Assembly (NCBI GenBank): GCA_046734815.1
Contig: JBKPRZ010000309.1
Location: forward strand, 1-11,650
DNA length: 11,650 nucleotides
Direction of reading: 5' to 3'
Source of the DNA: CAVYGB01 sp046734815
GTDB taxonomy: Bacteria; Myxococcota_A; Polyangia; Fen-1088
A program made the position numbers and the translations under genes. Shown here piece by piece: positions 1 to 6,148 of the stretch; the first letter of the stretch is position 1, and the number at the start of each line of letters is the position of its first letter. A model generated the notes under the pieces. It was not told the origin of the DNA. It worked only from the letters and a program-made list of their open reading frames with translations, and searched no databases.

Positions 1-69
1 GGTTTGGGGGGGGCGTTTTTTTTTTTTCTGCCGGGGGGGGGCGGGGGGGTGGGGGGGGGGGGGATGGGG
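1..69. other. Homopolymer-rich G/T tract, probable contig-end artefact
   Basis: The first 69 bases consist almost entirely of G runs of 7 to 13 bases and one run of 12 T (16-27). Nothing else in the window resembles this. Runs of this kind are typical of low-quality assembly ends. Any reading frame here is without meaning. A real G-quadruplex-forming tract cannot be excluded from sequence alone. Confidence 0.6.
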
Positions 70-206
70 CTCGAGATGATGGAGGTTCTGGGCGGTGTGT
101 GCGGGAACGGTGGCGGGCGGGATGGCGTGGATCGATCGATAACGTACGAAGAGGTAGTGGAAAAGGCAGCAAGGGGCGGCTGCGCGTTGGGGAGTCATCG
201 GGGCGG

Positions 207-1292
207 TCAGGGGTCGAGCGGGCTGCTGACGGCGGCGGGGCCGCGGTTGAGGACGTGGGTGTAGACCGTCGTTGTGGCGACGTCTTTGTGGCCGAGGAGT
301 TCCTGGATGGTTCGGGTGTCGTGGCCGTCTTCGAGGAGGTGAGTGGCGAAGCTGTGTCTCAGGGTGTGGGGGGTGGCGGGCTTGGTGAGGTTCGCGGCGA
401 GGGCGGCGGTGCGGACGGCGCGCTGGATGACGGTCTCGTGCAGGTGGTGGCGGAGGCACCAGGCGGTGCCACGTTGGCGGTAGTGGCGGGTGGCAGGGAA
501 TGCCCACTGCCATCGCCACTCGCGCGGGGCGGAGGGGTACTTCACGGCGATGGCGTCCGGGATGGTCACGCTGCCCAGGCCGGTGGCGAGGTCGTGGCGG
601 TGCTGGGCTTCCACTTCCTTCAGGTGGCGCTGCAGGGGCTGCAGCAGGGTGGCCGGGATCATGGTTCGGCGGTCCTTGCGGCCCTTGCCGTCGCGTACGT
701 GGATCTCGCGCTTTTCCAGGTCGATGTCCTTGACTCGCAGCTGGAGTGCTTCCAGGAGCCGCAAGCCGCTTCCATGAAGCAGTCCGGCGACCAGGGCGGC
801 GGGGCCCTCCATGCGCTGGAGGATGGCGCGGACTTCGCTGCGGGTGAGTACGATCGGTAGCCGCTCGCGGCGCTTGGCCCAGACAAGCTCGTTCATCCAT
901 TGCAGCTTGCGCCCGAGGACCTCGGCGTACAGGAACAGCAGCGCTGCCAGTGCCTGGTTCTGGGTACTGGCGCTCACCCGGCGCGTGGTGGCCAGGGACG
1001 ATATGAACGCACTCACTTCGGGCTCGCCCATGGTCACGGGATGCCGCTTGTCGTGAAACAGGATGAAGCGCCTGACCCATCCGACGTAGGCGGTTGCGGT
1101 CCGGGGGCTGAGGTGGCGCACGCTCGCGGAGGCTCGAACTCGGTCCAGCAACCGCGGGGTGGGCGGCGGTTTCGCGCTCGTTGAGTCCGGCTTGGCGCCG
1201 GACGCGGCCGGCACTCGCGCCGATCGACCGGGCGGCAAGCGATCGGGCAGGAGATCCGCTGCTGGGGGGATCTGGGCTGGTCGCGTGGTCAT
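207..1292 (-). CDS. intI: Integron integrase, IntI-type tyrosine recombinase
   Basis: A 361-aa site-specific tyrosine recombinase that would recombine attI and attC sites to capture or shuffle gene cassettes. The SAM-like core-binding domain begins near residue 47 (LLDRVRASASVRHLSPRT) and the catalytic domain covers about 147-360. The catalytic set is complete: R178 (GSGLRLLEAL), K203 (DGKGRKDR), H309 and R312 (PHTLRHSF), H335 (LLGHKD) and nucleophile Y344 (YTHV). The IntI-specific insertion that separates integron integrases from XerC/D is present at about 237-290, with the KYPSAPREWRWQW motif and the RHHLHE stretch. The C-terminus ends in the usual SPLD. The first 45 or so residues are Pro/Ala-rich and longer than in most IntI proteins. 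No good ribosome-binding site precedes the ATG, so a start at GTG 1214 is possible. The gene looks intact. No recognisable attI or cassette array adjoins it. Confidence 0.94.
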   Translation of the reverse strand: MTTRPAQIPPAADLLPDRLPPGRSARVPAASGAKPDSTSAKPPPTPRLLDRVRASASVRHLSPRTATAYVGWVRRFILFHDKRHPVTMGEPEVSAFISSLATTRRVSASTQNQALAALLFLYAEVLGRKLQWMNELVWAKRRERLPIVLTRSEVRAILQRMEGPAALVAGLLHGSGLRLLEALQLRVKDIDLEKREIHVRDGKGRKDRRTMIPATLLQPLQRHLKEVEAQHRHDLATGLGSVTIPDAIAVKYPSAPREWRWQWAFPATRHYRQRGTAWCLRHHLHETVIQRAVRTAALAANLTKPATPHTLRHSFATHLLEDGHDTRTIQELLGHKDVATTTVYTHVLNRGPAAVSSPLDP

Positions 1293-1523
1293 GCTCTACG
1301 ATGGAGCCAGCGGCGTGCAGCGTGGTGCCCCATCCAGTCGCGGACTGGTCGCCCCGGCCTATCTCCGATCCCGCCGCGCGGTGCCCCCCCACCGGGACGA
1401 ACGTCCGGATCTCGGCGGTCGGCCGGTCGCTGCCCGGCCCGCCCCACACATGCCGTCCCGAGGGGCTGGGAGCGTCTGAGGGGCGAGTTGACCGAAGGGT
1501 TTATCGGACGATAGCGCGCCCCT
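1293..1523. other. Intergenic gap next to intI, no clear attI
   Basis: These 231 bases lie between the integrase start and the metallopeptidase stop. An attI site would be expected here, but I see no convincing pair of integrase-binding sites. The closest core-like match is GTTGACC near 1488, which breaks the GTTRRRY consensus at the sixth base. A compact perfect hairpin (CCAGTC, 3-base loop, GACTGG) lies at 1334-1348, upstream of the integrase. No gene, LexA-type box or convincing terminator was found. Confidence 0.5.
1334..1348. repeat. Short perfect hairpin upstream of intI
   Basis: CCAGTC and GACTGG form a perfect 6-bp inverted repeat around GCG. The site lies 42 bases upstream of the intI start codon on the minus strand. 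It could be an operator or a structured leader. It could equally be chance in DNA this rich in GC. Confidence 0.35.
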
Positions 1524-3683
1524 TCAGTGCTTCAGCGCCGCTTCGGTCGCGCGTAGCAACGGCCCCGCGCTGACCGGGGCGCCGCTGGCGTGTTCCATCC
1601 ATAGATCCGGGCTGACGGCCCCGAACTTCGCCATGCGCTCGAACTCTGGCCCGATCTTGCCCGTCTTTTTCACCTGCTCTTCGATCTGGAAGGCGATCAA
1701 ATGCCCCAGCGGATAATTGAAGAGGTAGAGCGGGTAGTTGATCATGTGCGAGTAGATCCCCAGCAACACCTGGTCCTTGCCGCCCAGCACCGGGGCGTAA
1801 TACTGGTTCCACACATCGCGCGCGATCTTCACGGTGGCCTCGCGCAGCTCCTTCAGGCTGGCCTTGGGGTGGTCGTACATCCAGTGCCAGACGGCGATGT
1901 CGACCAGGGCCACGCCGGCGATCTCCCAGGTCATCCAGAAGTCGTTGAGCACGCGCAGCCGCTCGCTCTCGGCGTCGGGCTTGGGGTAGCCCAGCAGCTC
2001 GAGGTCCTTGGCCTGGAACACGAACGCCAGCGCCTCGGTGAAGGCGGTGTTGGGCACGCCCGCCAGCAGCGTGTGGTCCACGTCGTACAGCGAGAACACC
2101 TGCTCGACGTTGTGGCCCATCTCGTGGACGGCGATGTTGTAGCCCTTGTAGTTCATCCCGTCCTTCTCGATGCGGGTGCGCAGGTGCGGGTAATCGCCCC
2201 GCCGCGCCGCCTGCAGCGCGTGGCCCGCGCCGCGTGACGGGTCGACCACGATGTGCGAGGCCAGGTAGCGGGCACGGTCGGCCGGGAAGCCGAGGTCCTG
2301 CAACAGGCGCGGGATGTCCTTGGCGAACGCCTCGGCGTTGGGGTAACGGGCTCGCACCTTGGCGTCCAGCTCGGTCTCGGGGATCTTCCCGCGCGCGACG
2401 AAGCCGTTGTACCAGAGGTCGTGCGGCTCGAGCTTGCGCCCCAGCTTCTTCTCCGCCTCGGCCCCCACCTTCGCCACCAGCGGCGAGGACAGCACCTCGG
2501 TCAGCAGCGCCTTGACCCGCGCCTCGGGCATCTCGGCGCCCAGATCGAAGGCGCGCGCGATCTGGGTGGGGGCCACCGGCGAGAACGGATCGGCCTTGCG
2601 GTTGGCCTGGAAGTTCCCGAACAGCTTGGCGTAGCGCACGTCCGGCTCGGGGGCGTCCAGCTTGCCCCCCGGCGGCCGCGTGTCCTTGGGGGCGTTTTCC
2701 TCCACCTCACCGGCCGGCGCCGCCGTCACCTGGTTGGTGTAGGGGTTCCAGTCCAGGTGCGGGTTGTTGATCACCGCCTGCGGGATCGCCTGGGTCACGA
2801 TCCGCTCCATCACCTTCAGGATCATCCGCTGCTTGGCCAGGCCGGTCTTGCCCTCGGCGTAGTCCCCCTTCAGCTCGTCGCGCAGGTTCCAGTGGGTGAT
2901 GAGCCGCAGCCCCTTGGGGAACAGCCGCTGCCCCTGCTCGTCCAGCAGGTGGTGCATCCAGACGTTGTATTCGGAGATGTACAGCTCCGCTGCCGCCGCC
3001 GCCGCCGCGATGTCCAGCTGCACGTCGGCCGGCACGCGCCGCCCGAAGCGCCCGCCCAGCCGCACCTCCGCCCAGGTGCGCCGGCTGTAGCCCTTCCCCT
3101 GCTCCAGCTTCTCCTTCAACGTCGCCAGCGGGAAGTTCAGCAGCACCACGAAGGCCAGCTTGTTCTTGAAGAAGTCCTCCGACAGGTGCGCGGCCGGATC
3201 GTACGCCGCGAAGATCGGGTCCACCTTCAGCAGCGGGCCCACATCCAGGTCGGACGGCCGGCGCAGCTCGCGCCCGATCTCCAGCAGATGTCCGTCCAGC
3301 TGCTCGAAGTTCGTCTCGAAGCGCGCAAACAGCCGGTCCAGCTCCTTGGGGTCGCTGACGAAGTTCTCCTTCACGAAGCTGCGGAAGTCGGCGTCGCTGC
3401 CGTCCTGCCTGTCCCACAGCGCCGCCATCTGATCGATGCCGCGCTCGATCCGCGCCCGCGCCCCGTCGCCGTGCTGCTTGACCAGGTCGGCCTTCAAGGT
3501 CGACAGATCTTTCGGTTTCATCATCGTCTTGCCAGGAGTCTTGCCCGCGGCCTTGTCGGCGCTCCATTGCAGCGCGCCTTCGAACAGACGTCGTTCGGCG
3601 GGGCGAGGTAACGGGCCGGGCGCCTGGGCCAGCGCCGGGGTCGCCGCGCACAGGAGTAGCAGCGCTAACAGCTTTCTCATCAT
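1524..3683 (-). CDS. Exported zinc metallopeptidase, HEXGH gluzincin
   Basis: A 719-aa protein beginning with a clear signal peptide (MMRKLLALLLLCAATPALA, cleavage after ALA), so it acts outside the cytoplasm. The start was chosen because it begins the signal peptide and follows a GGAGG. A longer in-frame ATG at 3845 would prefix a low-complexity stretch that overlaps the upstream gene. The zinc-binding motif HEMGH is at residues 520-524 and a likely third ligand is E550 (FTEALAFVF). The spacing is close to that of M3-type clan MA peptidases. The C-terminal Tyr/Asn-rich helix (INYPLYLFNYPLG) and late GAPVSAGPL also recall M3 or M2 enzymes. The first 450 or so residues are helical and match no family I can name. 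It is the last gene of a four-gene minus-strand group, 68 bases after the membrane-protein gene. Peptidase activity is likely; the substrate is unknown. Confidence 0.85.
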   Translation of the reverse strand: MMRKLLALLLLCAATPALAQAPGPLPRPAERRLFEGALQWSADKAAGKTPGKTMMKPKDLSTLKADLVKQHGDGARARIERGIDQMAALWDRQDGSDADFRSFVKENFVSDPKELDRLFARFETNFEQLDGHLLEIGRELRRPSDLDVGPLLKVDPIFAAYDPAAHLSEDFFKNKLAFVVLLNFPLATLKEKLEQGKGYSRRTWAEVRLGGRFGRRVPADVQLDIAAAAAAAELYISEYNVWMHHLLDEQGQRLFPKGLRLITHWNLRDELKGDYAEGKTGLAKQRMILKVMERIVTQAIPQAVINNPHLDWNPYTNQVTAAPAGEVEENAPKDTRPPGGKLDAPEPDVRYAKLFGNFQANRKADPFSPVAPTQIARAFDLGAEMPEARVKALLTEVLSSPLVAKVGAEAEKKLGRKLEPHDLWYNGFVARGKIPETELDAKVRARYPNAEAFAKDIPRLLQDLGFPADRARYLASHIVVDPSRGAGHALQAARRGDYPHLRTRIEKDGMNYKGYNIAVHEMGHNVEQVFSLYDVDHTLLAGVPNTAFTEALAFVFQAKDLELLGYPKPDAESERLRVLNDFWMTWEIAGVALVDIAVWHWMYDHPKASLKELREATVKIARDVWNQYYAPVLGGKDQVLLGIYSHMINYPLYLFNYPLGHLIAFQIEEQVKKTGKIGPEFERMAKFGAVSPDLWMEHASGAPVSAGPLLRATEAALKH

Positions 3684-3751
3684 ACTTCCGTTGCCTCCGT
3701 TGCCTTGCCTCGTTTCCGGCCCTGGGTCATCACACCTCCATCGTCGCGCCA

Positions 3752-4051
3752 TCAGCGAAACAGCGCAAACGCGTTGACCACCAGCACCAGCGCCATACCC
3801 ACACCCACCCCCGCCCCCATGGCGGGCCGCCGCCGCCGCAGCCACAGCAGCAGCGGCACCCCGAACAGCAGCTGGATCACCCCGATGAACACGGCAGCCA
3901 GGTTCGACAGGTACAGCACGGGCGCCCCCGGATCCACCAGGCGCGCCACGATGATCACCAGGGCGTCCAGCGCGACGATCAGCCCCACCCCCGCCGCGAT
4001 CCCCACGCCGCCCCTCGGCCCGCCCGTCGCGGCCGCCGGCGTCTCCAGCAT
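3752..4051 (-). CDS. Small three-helix membrane protein, unknown function
   Basis: A 99-aa hydrophobic protein with three predicted membrane helices at about residues 16-37, 46-70 and 78-97. A basic RRRR turn before the third helix suggests that this loop is cytoplasmic. I recognise no family or catalytic motif. Its ATG shares one base with the stop codon of the upstream amidohydrolase (TGATG), which implies translational coupling and supports this start over a longer frame reaching to 4372 inside the amidohydrolase gene. It lies between two exported hydrolases and may anchor or assist one of them. That role is inferred from position only. Confidence 0.75.
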   Translation of the reverse strand: MLETPAAATGGPRGGVGIAAGVGLIVALDALVIIVARLVDPGAPVLYLSNLAAVFIGVIQLLFGVPLLLWLRRRRPAMGAGVGVGMALVLVVNAFALFR

Positions 4052-5529
4052 CACGGTCGCTCTCCGTGCAGGCGCCAGTGGGCCAGCAGCTCGCGCCGGG
4101 TGCGCGGCCCGAACGACCGCAAGCTGGGCGCCTGCGCCTCGGCGTACGCGCCGCGCGCCCGCGTGATCCAGTCGCCGGCCGCGTGTTTCTTGATCTCCTC
4201 CAGGCTCAGCCGGTAGGGCGCGGCCGCGTTCAGGCCGAACACCTTGGCCCGCATCTTCGGCGTGATCTCCGGGTATCCGTATTTTTCCCGCAGCTCGGGC
4301 GCGATCTGGAAGGCACGGAAGGCGACGATCTGGTCCTGCGGCGAGCCGTACCAGATCGAGTCGGTCCCCCACAGCACCCGGTCCTCGCCCACGAACTTGA
4401 ACAGCTTGCCCAGGGCGTGCGCCGCGCTGGTGGGGTTGCGCATCAGGTTGCGCCAGGTGCTGCCCAGCTCGGCGTAGACGTTCTGGTTGGGGCCGATCCC
4501 GTTCTTCTGCAGCGACGCGATCAGGCTGTCGATGCCGGGGGTGTGGCCCGAAGCGGGGTCCCCAGGCGCGTCTGCGCGACTGGGGTGCAAGTACGGTCCC
4601 TCGGCGTGCTCGGATTCGTAGCCCGAGTGGTAGACGATGAAGGTCACGTCGGGGAAGGCCTTGGCCACCACCCCGATGTCGCGGCAGGTGGAGAACTCGT
4701 AGTCCTGCGCCGGCAGCGGCAGCCCCTTGTGCACGCAGATGACCTTGATCCCCAGCGACCGCGCCTTCTCGATGAAGGGGATGCCGATCTTGGGGTCGTC
4801 CAGGAAGTAACCGCGGCCGTGCGGGCCAAAGCCGGTGTAGGTCTTCCAGGCCGCGATCTTCCAGCGCTCGGCCAGCTCGGGCATGCGCTGGATCTCGCCG
4901 GGCAGGTTGGGATGCACCCGCCCGTGGACCAGCAGGCGCTTGGTGCCCTGCAGGGCATCGACCACCTGGCGCGTCTTGTCCGCCTCGTCCATGGACAGCG
5001 GCGTGTCCTCGGGCAGCGACGGCACGAAGGTCAGCACCGCCAGGGCGGTGTCGCTGTCCAGGAACACCTCCTTGACGTAGTGGCGCGCCGAGAAGCAGTC
5101 CACCGCCCCGAACACGCGCGCCAGAAGGCCCTCGTCCGCGCAGCGGGCCTGCGGGAAGACGCGCAGGATGACGTTCCAGGGAGAAAATGGGTTCTTGCGC
5201 CAGGGTCCCGCCGGGTCGACGTAGTGGGTCTGCACATCGACGATCAGCTCGCGGCCCCCCAGGACCGACAGCGCCTCATCGACGTCGAGCGCGGCGGTCG
5301 GCGGGACCTGGAACGTGCCACCGGGGCGCTCTTCGGCGAAGGCCCGATTGAGGGCCAGTAGCCCGGTGGCCGCGCCACTGGCGCTCGCGAGAAAAGCGCG
5401 GCGAGGAAGGCCCAAGCGTCGAGCGTTTTGGGTGGCGGTATCCGCCAGCAGCTTCCGCGCCCGGGCCAAGCCGGCAGACGCCGCGCGGGGGAAGTACTCG
5501 CCATTGGTCGCGCTGTCCAGCTTGATCAC
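4051..5529 (-). CDS. Tat-exported amidohydrolase, metal-dependent TIM-barrel hydrolase
   Basis: A 492-aa protein of the amidohydrolase-2 type. A twin-arginine signal (LPRRAFLAS, R43-R44) with a hydrophobic stretch ending at AFA lies behind an unusual N-terminal leader of about 40 residues. This predicts folded export to the periplasm. Barrel motifs in order are DVQTH (98-102), CVHKG (265-269, H267), YHSGYE (300-305, H301) and the late metal or catalytic aspartate in GTDS (D390). The first metal motif reads QTH where most relatives have HxH, so metal binding may differ. GTG is taken as start because an AGGA lies 8 bases upstream. The frame has no stop through the Tat signal. The stop overlaps the next gene by one base. 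Family relatives include decarboxylases and lactone or amide hydrolases; the substrate here cannot be read from the sequence. Confidence 0.88.
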   Translation of the reverse strand: MIKLDSATNGEYFPRAASAGLARARKLLADTATQNARRLGLPRRAFLASASGAATGLLALNRAFAEERPGGTFQVPPTAALDVDEALSVLGGRELIVDVQTHYVDPAGPWRKNPFSPWNVILRVFPQARCADEGLLARVFGAVDCFSARHYVKEVFLDSDTALAVLTFVPSLPEDTPLSMDEADKTRQVVDALQGTKRLLVHGRVHPNLPGEIQRMPELAERWKIAAWKTYTGFGPHGRGYFLDDPKIGIPFIEKARSLGIKVICVHKGLPLPAQDYEFSTCRDIGVVAKAFPDVTFIVYHSGYESEHAEGPYLHPSRADAPGDPASGHTPGIDSLIASLQKNGIGPNQNVYAELGSTWRNLMRNPTSAAHALGKLFKFVGEDRVLWGTDSIWYGSPQDQIVAFRAFQIAPELREKYGYPEITPKMRAKVFGLNAAAPYRLSLEEIKKHAAGDWITRARGAYAEAQAPSLRSFGPRTRRELLAHWRLHGERP

Positions 5530-5604
5530 ACGCCGTTCCTAACACGTAGGACCCGCGAACGTACGTGGTCGATGTGAAGCGCACGGCCGGTCTTCCGCAG
5601 CTGC

Positions 5605-5982
5605 TCAGACGCCCGCGCGCGGATAGTCCAGGCACTGCAAAATGTAACTGACCTCCTCGAAATAGAAGCCGGCGTGGTCCAGCTGCCGGCGCAGCCGCTC
5701 GCGCACCACCAGCCGGTCCGTTTCCGGGACCGCGCGGGTCTTCTGCATCACCTGTATGCGCAGCTGCTCCATCAGCAGCGATCGCGCCGCCGGGTCGTGA
5801 CGGGTCAGATCGGGAATCCACAGCGGCTCGTGCTCGACCGAGAAGGCGCGCGACCGGGCGCTGTACTCCGAACCGCCGGCGACCGGTCCCCGGGCGCCTG
5901 CGTCGAGGTTGCCCAACGTGGAGCCGCAACCGGCCAGCGCCAGCACAGGGAATATCGCCATCGTCACAACGGTTCGGGTCAT
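5605..5982 (-). CDS. Small lipoprotein, unknown function
   Basis: A 125-aa protein with a lipoprotein signal: a short basic start, a hydrophobic core and the lipobox LAGC with the lipidated cysteine at residue 19. The residue after the cysteine is Gly rather than Asp, which in proteobacteria would favour delivery to the outer membrane. The mature part is polar with a helical C-terminal half (about 63-120) rich in Arg, Glu and Gln. I recognise no family. The ATG was chosen over a longer frame starting at 6228 because an AGGAGG sits 8 bases upstream and the signal begins directly at this Met. It is the first gene of the minus-strand group, 75 bases ahead of the amidohydrolase. It diverges from the kinase gene across a 166-base region. 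Confidence 0.82.
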   Translation of the reverse strand: MTRTVVTMAIFPVLALAGCGSTLGNLDAGARGPVAGGSEYSARSRAFSVEHEPLWIPDLTRHDPAARSLLMEQLRIQVMQKTRAVPETDRLVVRERLRRQLDHAGFYFEEVSYILQCLDYPRAGV

Positions 5983-6148
5983 GGTGTGGGCCTCCTGACC
6001 GGCAGAAGCAGGTGCCGGCCGGTTTGTGACGGAAAATTCGCAACCAACCCCGGCGCCGCATGTTGTGGTGGTCGAGCTTGCTGCGACGCATGCGTGGGCG
6101 GAGAATGAGCCACTCACGAAACCGGGTAGTAAGGTCGAGGCAGGGGCG
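5983..6148. promoter_or_regulatory. Divergent intergenic region, expected to hold two promoters
   Basis: These 166 bases separate the lipoprotein gene (minus) from the kinase gene (plus), so both operons must be driven from here or from very close by. It is visibly richer in A and T near 6026-6045 than its surroundings. A perfect 10-bp palindrome (ACGCATGCGT) lies at 6086-6095. I could not assign convincing -35 and -10 elements for either direction. Confidence 0.45.

Noticed and set aside
1480..1500. attI core at GTTGACC
   Set aside because: It breaks the GTTRRRY consensus at one position and no second integrase-binding box could be recognised.
2990..3012. GCC triplet run as a simple repeat
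   Set aside because: It encodes an alanine stretch in a helix of the metallopeptidase and needs no separate explanation in GC-rich coding DNA.
2253..3611. 452-codon open frame on the plus strand
   Set aside because: It lies antisense to the metallopeptidase gene, is rich in Leu, Gln, Val and Arg with no domain, and is a shadow caused by high GC at codon position 3.
3684..3845. 54-codon N-terminal extension of the metallopeptidase
   Set aside because: It is low-complexity, overlaps the membrane-protein gene, and would bury a clear signal peptide that has its own GGAGG.
4066..5361. 431-codon open frame on the plus strand
   Set aside because: It lies antisense to the amidohydrolase gene, whose family motifs and Tat signal are clear.
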